This document shows positions 9,184-16,493 of a stretch of DNA of 64,000 nt, in pieces. Under the pieces are notes generated by a model. The model was not told the DNA's origin and did no database searches. It was given only the letters and a program-made list of their open reading frames with translations. The position numbers and the translations under genes are program-made. The stretch comes from an uncultured Coprococcus sp. (GTDB lineage: Bacteria; Bacillota; Clostridia; Lachnospirales; Lachnospiraceae), in the NCBI GenBank assembly GCA_934277375.1, contig CAKQTZ010000008.1, forward strand, positions 43,717 through 107,716, given 5' to 3'. Within the stretch, counting starts at the first letter, position 1, and every line of letters begins with the position of its first letter.

Positions 9184-9687
9184 TTACGCCTCCGGCTGAG
9201 GCTCATTTGACGACTCTGTGTGGGCTGCACCGGCAAGTTGCTTTCTGAATATCGTTCTGAATATCAGTCTCACAAGCGGCCCGCAATAGCAGAGCTGCCA
9301 GAGCAGTGCAACCGGAAGATTCATTCCCCATGTCTGGATAAATGTTCCAAAATCCTTCGAATCATTGAACAGGATAGTTGCAATAAGACTCATGATAGGA
9401 CACATCATGATGCAGATATAGAATGATATCATGAATGTGATCACCTGTGGTCTGTCAGTCGGTCTTACCGTCTTAAAAGCAAGCATTGGCGCTATCTTTC
9501 CTACCACGAAAAGTTCAAGTACGACAGCTATCGGCCACATGATCGGCATCTCATGCAGAGCCATGACAAATGTCTGGTTGGTAAATCCTCCTGTGTTTAA
9601 TGCTACGTTGTAGCAGATCATTCCATAGACCATGAGCATGGCCATGATGGTTGTGAATACGAATTCCTGTAATTTGTTTTGTGGCAT
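9184..9687 (-). CDS. DUF2798 family membrane protein
   Basis: 167 residues with four predicted membrane segments arranged as two hairpins. The hallmarks are VFTTIMAMLMVYGMICYN near the start and TFMISFYICIMMCPIMSL in the second half, with conserved Met and Cys. DUF2798 proteins are integral membrane proteins without an agreed function. Start at 9687 is fixed by AAGGAGG at 9697-9703. The frame continues upstream to 9855, but only because it crosses the 55-bp repeats at 9705-9853. It stands alone, and its stop abuts the Rpn remnant. Confidence 0.75.
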   Translation of the reverse strand: MPQNKLQEFVFTTIMAMLMVYGMICYNVALNTGGFTNQTFVMALHEMPIMWPIAVVLELFVVGKIAPMLAFKTVRPTDRPQVITFMISFYICIMMCPIMSLIATILFNDSKDFGTFIQTWGMNLPVALLWQLCYCGPLVRLIFRTIFRKQLAGAAHTESSNEPQPEA

Positions 9688-9704
9688 AATAATTTTCCTC
9701 CTTA

Positions 9705-9892
9705 AAAATAAATTGAGCAGACGCATGTAAAGGCGCTCCGCGCGGCGTCTGCGTGCTTCGTAAGAAATCCCCCGCCTTAATGGCGGGTCCCCCTTACGAA
9801 AATAAATTGAGCAGACGCATGTAAAGGCGCTCCGCGCGGCGTCTGCGTGCTTCACAAGGATTCCTCCCGCTTACGCGGGCCCCTCCTTATGA
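9705..9892. repeat. Two tandem copies of a structured REP-like repeat (55-bp identical core)
   Basis: An identical 55-bp core occurs at 9705-9759 and 9799-9853. Each core contains GCAGACGC...GCGTCTGC arms that can form a GC-rich hairpin. Each is followed by a second, non-identical hairpin with CCCGCC/GGCGGG or CCCGC/GCGGG stems. The unit length is about 94 bp. The GC content is well above the flanks. The repeats occupy the leader of the DUF2798 gene. Confidence 0.8.
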
Positions 9893-9895
9893 AAA

Positions 9896-9929
9896 TAAAA
9901 AGCCCAACGAAACTTTCATCTCGTTGAGC
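9896..9929 (-). terminator. Terminator of the ABC exporter operon
   Basis: GCTCAACG and CGTTGGGC (9902-9909 with 9922-9929) form an 8-bp stem, followed on the minus strand by TTTTTATTTTC. It lies about 90 bases after the stop of the 10021-11985 gene. Confidence 0.75.
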
Positions 9930-10020
9930 TTAACTGCGACTACCATTAATTGCCCCTATGGTAGCACACAAGGTTTTAAATTGCAAGTATTTTTCTGTTT
10001 TTTGTGTACAATTCCGGTGC

Positions 10021-11985
10021 TTACGCCTGCCCAGCCACAGCCTTCTTGCCTGTGTAGAGCTGATAATATCTGCCCTTCATATCTATGAGCTGGTCGTGAG
10101 TTCCTCTCTCTATGATACGTCCCTGCTCCATGACCATGATGCAGTCCGCGTCCTTGACCGTGGAAAGTCTGTGGGCTATGACAAATGATGTTCTTCCCTC
10201 CATGAGGGCGTCCATTCCCTTGGACACCATGGCCTCGGTTCTCGTATCGATGGATGAGGTAGCCTCGTCGAGGATCAGTGCCGGTGGATCAGCAACCGCT
10301 GCCCTTGCGATCGCAAGAAGCTGTCTCTGTCCCTGACTGAGGTTTGAACCATCGCCAGTAAGGACTGTGTTATAACCGTCTGGGAGACGCTTGATGAAGT
10401 CGTGGGCATTTGCAAGCTTTGCAGCCTTGATACACTCCTCATCCGTGGCGTCCAGCTTACCATATCTGATATTATCCATGACAGTTCCCGTGAACAGATG
10501 TGTATCCTGAAGCACTATTCCAAGACTTCGTCTGAGATCCGGCTTCCTGATCTTGCCTATGTTGATATTATCATATCGTATCTTGCCGTCCTGTATATCG
10601 TAGAATCTGTTTATCAGATTGGTTATGGTAGTCTTGCCCGCACCTGTACTTCCGACAAATGCTATCTTCTGTCCAGGCTTTGCATACATGTTGATGTCGT
10701 GAAGAACAATCTTATCCGGGTTGTAACCGAAGTCAACATTCTCAAATTCAACCTCGCCTGTGAGCTCTCTGTATGTGACCTCGCCAGTCTCATGCCTGTG
10801 TCTCCAGGCCCAGAGTCCTGTTCTCTCCTCAGTCTCAGTGAGATTGCCATCTGCGTCCTTCTTTGCATTTACCAGTTCAACATAGCCCTCGTCCTCCTCA
10901 GGCTTCTCATCTATCATGGTAAATACTCTGTCAGCACCGGCAGCCGCCATAACGATGGCATTGATCTGCTGGCTTATCTGGGTTACAGGCATCGTAAAGC
11001 TCTTGTTGAGTGTCAGGAATGCCACAAGGGTTCCTATGGTGAGCCCTGACCATCCATTTACCGCAAGGATACCTCCCAGCACTGCGCAGAGAACGTAGCT
11101 TATATTTCCAAGATTCGCATTCACCGGCATGGTGATGTTGGCTATCATATTTGCCTTGTATGCACTGTCCTGAAGCTGCCTGTTCAGCTCGCAGAAATCA
11201 TCATATGCCTTTTCCTCATGACAGAACACCTTGACGACCTTCTGCCCGCTCATCATTTCCTCTATATAGCCATTGACCTTTCCCAGATCCTGCTGCTGTT
11301 TCATGAAGTATCTTCCCGACTTCGCTCCAAAGCTTGATGTCGCCTTTATCATGATAAATACCATGACGACCGACAGTACAGTAAGTGGTATATCAAGCAC
11401 TATCATGGCGATAAGTGTTGAGATAAATGTGATACTCGAGTTGATAAGCTGAGGCATACTCTGACTTATGACCTGTCTGAGTGTATCAACATCATTGGTG
11501 TACACCGACATGATATCTCCGTGCGCATGTGTGTCAAAAAATGATATCGGAAGGGATTCCATTCTCTCAAAGAGCTCCACCCTGAGCCTCTTCATGGTTC
11601 CCTGTGTCACATTTACCATGATCCTGTTGTATGCGTAGGCGCAAATGATTCCCAGCACCAGTATAAGCCCAAGTCCAAGCATCCTGTGGGCCAGAGGGCC
11701 ATAATCAGGTGAACTCTGCTTCATCATCGGTGTAATATATGAATCTATAAGCGTCTGCATGAACATTGATATACTCAGTATCGCAAGCGCTGATATGAGG
11801 ATGCTGACCACAACCGTGATGCACGCCAGCTTGTATTCCTTAAGGACATACTGGAGCAGTCTTCCAAGTGCCTTCATGGGATTTTTCACTGGTTTCTTTT
11901 TCATAATATCTTCTTGCATCTTCATATCTGCATTCATATTTTCATCCATCTTAGTTCCACTGTGTTTCTCTATATTTCCAGCCAT
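10021..11985 (-). CDS. ABC exporter half-transporter, subunit with the consensus catalytic site
   Basis: 654 residues: a hydrophilic N-terminal extension of about 35 residues rich in Lys/Met, six membrane segments (about 50-340), then the nucleotide-binding domain. Walker A is VGSTGAGKTT, the signature LSQGQRQL, Walker B LILDEATSSID (catalytic Glu present) and switch His IAHRLST. An insert of about 55 residues, rich in Glu, lies just before the NBD. It pairs with the upstream 12009-13760 half-transporter (24-base gap, RBS GGAGG), forming a heterodimeric multidrug exporter of the BmrCD/LmrCD type. The substrate is unknown. The gene order and paired asymmetry support the call. Confidence 0.88.
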   Translation of the reverse strand: MAGNIEKHSGTKMDENMNADMKMQEDIMKKKPVKNPMKALGRLLQYVLKEYKLACITVVVSILISALAILSISMFMQTLIDSYITPMMKQSSPDYGPLAHRMLGLGLILVLGIICAYAYNRIMVNVTQGTMKRLRVELFERMESLPISFFDTHAHGDIMSVYTNDVDTLRQVISQSMPQLINSSITFISTLIAMIVLDIPLTVLSVVMVFIMIKATSSFGAKSGRYFMKQQQDLGKVNGYIEEMMSGQKVVKVFCHEEKAYDDFCELNRQLQDSAYKANMIANITMPVNANLGNISYVLCAVLGGILAVNGWSGLTIGTLVAFLTLNKSFTMPVTQISQQINAIVMAAAGADRVFTMIDEKPEEDEGYVELVNAKKDADGNLTETEERTGLWAWRHRHETGEVTYRELTGEVEFENVDFGYNPDKIVLHDINMYAKPGQKIAFVGSTGAGKTTITNLINRFYDIQDGKIRYDNINIGKIRKPDLRRSLGIVLQDTHLFTGTVMDNIRYGKLDATDEECIKAAKLANAHDFIKRLPDGYNTVLTGDGSNLSQGQRQLLAIARAAVADPPALILDEATSSIDTRTEAMVSKGMDALMEGRTSFVIAHRLSTVKDADCIMVMEQGRIIERGTHDQLIDMKGRYYQLYTGKKAVAGQA

Positions 11986-12008
11986 TACACTGCCTCCTTT
12001 CCTTCATA

Positions 12009-13760
12009 TTAATTCATCTTCTCATCGAAATCTCCGCCGCCAGACATCTGCACATCGTAGATCTCCTTGTATATCGTGTTATTCTTGAGCAGATTCTCAT
12101 GTGTGTCGAATCCGCTGACCATTCCGTTGTCCAGAACTATGATCCTGTCGGCATCCTGCACACTGGATATTCTCTGTGAGATTATGATCTTGGTGGTATT
12201 AGGTATCTTAGTCGCAAATGCCTGTCTGATCTTCGCATCCGTAGCGGTATCCACGGCACTTGTGGAATCATCAAGGATAAGCACCTTAGGGCTCTTGAGC
12301 AGTGCTCTGGCAATACAAAGTCTCTGCTTCTGACCACCTGACACGTTGCTTCCTCCCTGCTCGATCCATGTGTTGTATCCATCCGGCATCCTGTCTATGA
12401 ACTCATCCGCACAGGCAAGCGCGCACACCTCACGGCACTCTTCCTCCGTGGCATCCTCCTTGCCCCATCTCAGGTTGTCAAGTATCGTACCTGAGAACAG
12501 CACGTTCTTCTGAAGCACGACCGCAACCTCATTTCTGATGGTCTCCATGTCGTAATCACGCACGTCGTGACCTCCGACACAGACCGAACCGCCATCCGGC
12601 TTCACATCATACAGTCTGCTTATCAGATTGACAAATGTTGACTTACCGCATCCGGTTCCACCTATCACGCCGACCGTCTCACCGGACTTTATATGAATAT
12701 CTATATCTTTCAGTGTATCCTCAGCACTTCCGGCCTTATACACGAAATCCACATGATTGAAATCTATCCTTCCGTCAGGTACCTCCATGATAGGCTCATC
12801 AGGATTGGTCATGGTCGGTGTCTCCTCAAGAACCTCAGATATACGCCTCATACTTGCCATACTCATAGAGATCATGACAAATACCATGGACAGCATCATC
12901 AGCGACATCATCATACTCATGACATAGCTGAAAAGTGATGTGAGATTACCTGTGGTCATACTTCCACCAACTATGAAATGCGCTCCGATCCATGAAAGGA
13001 GCATCATACATGTAAAGATGACAAACATCATGATAGGATTGTTGAAAGCCAGCAGGCTCTCAGCCTTTATGGACAGTTCCGCAAGCACCTCCGCAGCCTT
13101 GCCAAACTTCTTGTCCTCATACTCTTCCCTTACGAATGCCTTTACGACTCTTATCGCAGATACATTTTCCTGAACGCTGGCATTCAGGTTATCATAGTTT
13201 CTGAATACCTCGTCAAATATAGGTGTTACCTTGAATATGATGAAGAACAATCCAAATGCCAGAACCACAAGTGCTGCCACAAATACAAGAGACAGCTCCA
13301 CGTTGATGGTAAAGCACATTATCATACTACAAATGAGCATGAGCGGCGCACGGACCGCGATTCGTATGAGCATCTGGTACGCGTTCTGTACATTTGTCAC
13401 ATCCGTCGTCATACGTGTTATAAGACTGGCGGTGCTGAACTTATCGATATTCGTAAATGAAAATTCCTGCACGTTCCTATACATGCCCTCCCTCAGGTTA
13501 CATGCAAATCCCGTCGAAGCACTGGCTGCATATTTGCCCGCCATCACTCCAAAGAAAAGACTCAGGAAAGCCAGAACAAGCATAAGTCCGCCATACATAT
13601 ACACCTTGTTCATATCCTGCCCATTGATTCCTTCGTCGATTATTTTGGCGGTCACAAAGGGAATGAGGATCTCCATGAAGACCTCGGCCGCCGTAAATAC
13701 AGGTGTGAGCACCGAGTCCTTCTTGTACTCGCCCACCTGACCAAGCAATGTTTTGATCAT
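12009..13760 (-). CDS. ABC exporter half-transporter, subunit with a degenerate catalytic site
   Basis: 583 residues: six membrane segments (about 15-310) and an NBD with Walker A IGGTGCGKST, signature VSGGQKQR and Walker B VLILDDSTSAVD. Asp replaces the catalytic Glu after Walker B, and SQRIS replaces the usual switch-His AHRLS (Gln at the His position). These two changes are the known hallmark of the non-catalytic site of heterodimeric exporters such as TM287/288 and BmrCD, so the two genes form one transporter. RBS AAGGAGGAAT precedes the ATG. No regulator gene adjoins it. Confidence 0.88.
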   Translation of the reverse strand: MIKTLLGQVGEYKKDSVLTPVFTAAEVFMEILIPFVTAKIIDEGINGQDMNKVYMYGGLMLVLAFLSLFFGVMAGKYAASASTGFACNLREGMYRNVQEFSFTNIDKFSTASLITRMTTDVTNVQNAYQMLIRIAVRAPLMLICSMIMCFTINVELSLVFVAALVVLAFGLFFIIFKVTPIFDEVFRNYDNLNASVQENVSAIRVVKAFVREEYEDKKFGKAAEVLAELSIKAESLLAFNNPIMMFVIFTCMMLLSWIGAHFIVGGSMTTGNLTSLFSYVMSMMMSLMMLSMVFVMISMSMASMRRISEVLEETPTMTNPDEPIMEVPDGRIDFNHVDFVYKAGSAEDTLKDIDIHIKSGETVGVIGGTGCGKSTFVNLISRLYDVKPDGGSVCVGGHDVRDYDMETIRNEVAVVLQKNVLFSGTILDNLRWGKEDATEEECREVCALACADEFIDRMPDGYNTWIEQGGSNVSGGQKQRLCIARALLKSPKVLILDDSTSAVDTATDAKIRQAFATKIPNTTKIIISQRISSVQDADRIIVLDNGMVSGFDTHENLLKNNTIYKEIYDVQMSGGGDFDEKMN

Positions 13761-14175
13761 ACTATTCCTCCTTAATTTATATCAGATGTTCATGAACTCT
13801 CAGCCACAAACGTATTCCCCGCCCTATGCTTTTGTTCACGATCACCTTATGTTAATTTTGAAATGCTGACAGAATTCTCAGATGCACAAAACCAGAAGAT
13901 TGATTTATGATATGCGATATCTGATCGTCAGCCATATATGATTTGACGCAAGTTGCATAAATATTAATACTTATATTTTTTAATGTCAATAGCGTATGGG
14001 GGCGTTTCATTTGTGAAATTTCTGTGTATTTCCGCGATTGTTCCCCAGCTCCCTGTGATAAATGATATCCGCTGTTTTCTATGGACATCCCGGTAATCAC
14101 CCGTGTACACTGAGTTCTGTGCTTTGTTGCCGCAGAAGCTCAGCCGGCAAAGTTTGCCGATAATGCACAGACACG
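13761..14175. other. 415-base region without a supported gene
   Basis: This stretch carries the promoter side of the ABC exporter operon. An open frame at 13852-14100 on the minus strand has no RBS and no recognisable sequence and is not called. The right part (14100-14170) holds several short inverted repeats, including GCCGGCAAA/TTTGCCG at about 14143-14160, which may be structured RNA. No known riboswitch consensus was recognised. Confidence 0.5.
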
Positions 14176-14220
14176 AAAAAAGCAGGCATGAATATCTGTT
14201 GATATTCAGTCTGCTTTTTT
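14176..14220. terminator. Bidirectional terminator downstream of the secreted-protein gene and its small ORF
   Basis: AAAAAAGCAG and CTGCTTTTTT flank an inner stem TGAATATC/GATATTCA with a 4-base loop. T tracts follow on both strands. On the minus strand it is the first terminator after the 14336-15403 gene and the 22-codon ORF. Confidence 0.85.
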
Positions 14221-14248
14221 CACATATTTCTAAACTGTATGAAAATAT

Positions 14249-14317
14249 TTATTTACTAGAAGTAATATTAGCTTTAATATCATTAGATTCAATTATTCCA
14301 GTACTAAGATCTATCAT
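14249..14317 (-). CDS. Possible 22-residue peptide downstream of a secreted protein gene
   Basis: A short frame starting MIDLSTGIIESNDIKANI and ending TSSK. It starts 18 bases after the stop of the 14336-15403 gene and has a strong ribosome site, AAAGGAG, 7 bases before its ATG. A terminator follows about 30 bases after its stop. The placement, the RBS and the lack of another reading suggest real translation. The peptide is polar, without a signal or membrane span, and matches nothing I recognise. It could instead be the chance remains of a longer gene. Confidence 0.4.
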   Translation of the reverse strand: MIDLSTGIIESNDIKANITSSK

Positions 14318-14335
14318 AATATCTCCTTTAAAAAT

Positions 14336-15403
14336 TTAAAAATCCGGACTATTAAAACCATTATATCCTGCATAATTGCCATTATTATCATATGAATATC
14401 CATAACAATCATAATATATGGAAATTCCATTATCATCTGTATAACAAGAATAACCACGTCCATCATTATTAGTAAGAATATTGCTTACCGGTCCCGGATC
14501 CCCAGGTATTGTCGTCACCGTCGGTGCCTCCGTCGTGGCTGGTGCTGGTGCCGCTGTCTGCTTACCACTCTTATCAAAATAGTATGTCCTGCCGCCTATC
14601 TTTATTGATGTATTCTTCTGAAGCTCCCACTTCTTCTTACTGTAATTGTATTTATAGAGCTTTCTGCTTTTTGTAAGGTACTTGTGGGTAACCTTGCCGC
14701 CGGCGCTCACGCACACCTTGTCCTTGCTGTACATGGTGTACCAGCCTTTGTCCGTAACCTTTGTGCCGTTTTTGCCAAAGAAGTACAATGCATCCCCACT
14801 GACTGTCGCTATATCATTTGTGACTGCCTTAAGCCTGCCCCCGACATTCTTATAGAGCTTGCCTGTACTGCTGATATACTTCTTCACGACCACACCACCG
14901 GAACCAAGTATATACAGATTCTTTTTGGCATCACGCACATTTGCCTTTTTATTTGCAAGCACTCCGCCTCTTCCAACGTAGTGAAGCTTCTTGTCTGCGA
15001 GCACTATCTGAGTTCTGTCAAGCAGGATAAACTTCTTTCTGGATCTGCTATATTTGCTTATGTATGTCCTGCTGCCCTTGCGGATCTGTCTATACTGAAC
15101 TCTATAAGCCGAAGTCAGCTTTACGGAAAGTGTCTTATCCACCTTCACCCAGCCGGTCTTTCTGACAGCCTTTCCCGATCTGTAATAATAGTAGTAGCCG
15201 TTGGCCGCCTTCTGCACACCATTCTTTTTCTTGATTGTCTTTGCACCGGTCATATTGCTGGCTGTGACATTCATTTCACCATAGGTGGAAGCCGCAGCAT
15301 CGTCCGCCGCATAAGCTCCGCATATTCCCGCTGCCGATATAACAACCGCCACGCATACCATAACAATGAGCTTACTAAAAATCCCTTTTTTTTGTCCCTT
15401 CAT
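14336..15403 (-). CDS. Secreted protein with cell-wall-binding-like repeats
   Basis: 355 residues. Signal peptide: Lys-rich start, then LIVMVCVAVVISAAGICGAYA, with cleavage near residue 32. The mature part is rich in Lys, Tyr and Gly and has loose repeats of about 20-25 residues (YYYYYRSGKAVRKTGW, GRTYYFDKSGKQT, KLHYVGRGG) of the choline/glucan-binding CW-repeat type. A Pro/Thr linker follows (about 290-310), then a Tyr/Asn/Gly-rich C-terminus with a possible metal- or carbohydrate-contacting role. No sortase motif. RBS AAGGGAG is about 9 bases before the ATG. A run of eight A lies in codons 4-6 and could slip. Non-covalent attachment to the wall is inferred. Confidence 0.7.
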   Translation of the reverse strand: MKGQKKGIFSKLIVMVCVAVVISAAGICGAYAADDAAASTYGEMNVTASNMTGAKTIKKKNGVQKAANGYYYYYRSGKAVRKTGWVKVDKTLSVKLTSAYRVQYRQIRKGSRTYISKYSRSRKKFILLDRTQIVLADKKLHYVGRGGVLANKKANVRDAKKNLYILGSGGVVVKKYISSTGKLYKNVGGRLKAVTNDIATVSGDALYFFGKNGTKVTDKGWYTMYSKDKVCVSAGGKVTHKYLTKSRKLYKYNYSKKKWELQKNTSIKIGGRTYYFDKSGKQTAAPAPATTEAPTVTTIPGDPGPVSNILTNNDGRGYSCYTDDNGISIYYDCYGYSYDNNGNYAGYNGFNSPDF

Positions 15404-15444
15404 GTTTTTATTCTCCCTTTCTACTGTTCAAAAAACAACATTTT

Positions 15445-16065
15445 TTAATCCAATGCCTTTTTGGAATCCAGCTTCTTCTCGATCGCCTTGAGTATCAGCC
15501 CCGCTGCCACTCCGGCTATAATACCGACAACTATTCCTCCCAGAATATCCGTCGGAAAATGCACATACAGATACATCCTCGAGAATGCTATGAGAACCGC
15601 TATCACGCAGGATATGCAGCCCAGCAGCTTCTCCTTCCTCATGAACAGTGCCGTAACCGCCGCAAATGACGCCGCCGTGTGTCCCGACGGGAACGAATAA
15701 TCCGTAGGTTTTTTCACTATAAGATCCGTAAAGTTTGCCACGTCATACGGCCTGGTTCTTGCCACAAGATTCTTGAGCAGGCAGTTGGTTATGAGAAGAT
15801 CCAGTATTAACGCAATAGCCATACAGATTCCAACTTTCCTGGTCTTTGGTATGATGAGAAGCACCGCCGCCATCACTATCCACAATATCCCTGCATTTCC
15901 AAGGGATGTGATCGCCACCATGATCTTGTCAAGCCATGGGGTATGTATATTCTGCAAACTGTTCAGTATGTCTATTTCCCAATTTTTATCCAGTGCAACG
16001 GCAGCTGCCTGCATATATACGGAAGGATTCCCTGCCGCCAATCCTGTCATAACTTCCACTAACAT
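15445..16065 (-). CDS. PAP2 superfamily phosphatase, integral membrane
   Basis: 206 residues with five or six membrane segments. The phosphatase signature is complete: K98-x6-R105-P106, PSGH at 126-129, and SR(162-163)-x5-H169 followed by Asp173. PAP2 enzymes remove phosphate from lipid phosphates such as undecaprenyl pyrophosphate or phosphatidate on the outer face of the membrane. The ATG overlaps the stop of the MIF-like gene by one base (TGATG), so the two are coupled. Undecaprenyl pyrophosphate recycling is the likeliest role but is not proven by the motif. Confidence 0.85.
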   Translation of the reverse strand: MLVEVMTGLAAGNPSVYMQAAAVALDKNWEIDILNSLQNIHTPWLDKIMVAITSLGNAGILWIVMAAVLLIIPKTRKVGICMAIALILDLLITNCLLKNLVARTRPYDVANFTDLIVKKPTDYSFPSGHTAASFAAVTALFMRKEKLLGCISCVIAVLIAFSRMYLYVHFPTDILGGIVVGIIAGVAAGLILKAIEKKLDSKKALD

Positions 16066-16406
16066 CAGAAGTTACCGCCGTTCCATCCCCAGTCATGTAC
16101 GCCGTGGTAAGTCACATACACCGCATTTCCCGGGATTCCAAGCACATCCGCAAATATATCGCAGATCTTTCCTGTCATGGCATCACATGCCTTAGGAGTT
16201 ACATCGCCGAATACGCTTACCTCGACATACGCACCCTTGTCCAGCTTCTTTCCGCCCATGAACAGGTCGTATCCATCGTTGATACCAACCATAAGGTAGC
16301 TCTCTGTCTTGTTCATCGTTGTTATAGCCTGACCGAGACTGCTCTTAAGTGTCTCCTTCTGGTCATCGCTCATCTTCACTGTAACCTTTGAATCAATAAA
16401 TGGCAT
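16065..16406 (-). CDS. Macrophage migration inhibitory factor/tautomerase family protein
   Basis: 113 residues starting MPFIDSKVTVKM, with Pro2 available as the catalytic base of the tautomerase superfamily after Met removal. YLMVGINDGYDLFMGG and AYVEVSVFGDV fit the MIF strand-helix pattern, and a C-terminal VYVTYHGVHDWGWNG matches the trimer-contact tail. The length is right for MIF (about 115). It would be a small cytoplasmic trimer acting on keto-enol substrates; the real substrate is unknown. RBS AGGAGG is close upstream. Coupled to the PAP2 gene. Confidence 0.8.
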   Translation of the reverse strand: MPFIDSKVTVKMSDDQKETLKSSLGQAITTMNKTESYLMVGINDGYDLFMGGKKLDKGAYVEVSVFGDVTPKACDAMTGKICDIFADVLGIPGNAVYVTYHGVHDWGWNGGNF

Positions 16407-16428
16407 TTCTTAGTCCTCCTTTTATGTT

Positions 16429-16470
16429 GGATTTTGCCAATATCTAAGTTAATATTACATGGCAAAATCC
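16429..16470. repeat. 11-bp perfect inverted repeat between nadE and the MIF-like gene
   Basis: GGATTTTGCCA (16429-16439) is repeated in inverted form at 16460-16470 with a 20-base AT-rich loop. There is no T tract on either side. It lies 23 bases upstream of the MIF-like start and 24 bases after the nadE stop. It could be an operator or a processing hairpin. Confidence 0.5.
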
Positions 16471-16493
16471 TATAATCCCGCTATAAAATATGT

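Noticed and set aside
13852..14100. 82-codon minus-strand frame in the gap before the ABC operon
   Set aside because: No RBS, random-looking product, crosses the likely promoter region.
14103..14339. 78-codon plus-strand frame
   Set aside because: Runs through a strong terminator hairpin and opposite to the 22-codon ORF; no RBS.
16429..16470. Terminator after nadE
   Set aside because: The inverted repeat has no T tract in either direction, so it is reported only as a repeat.
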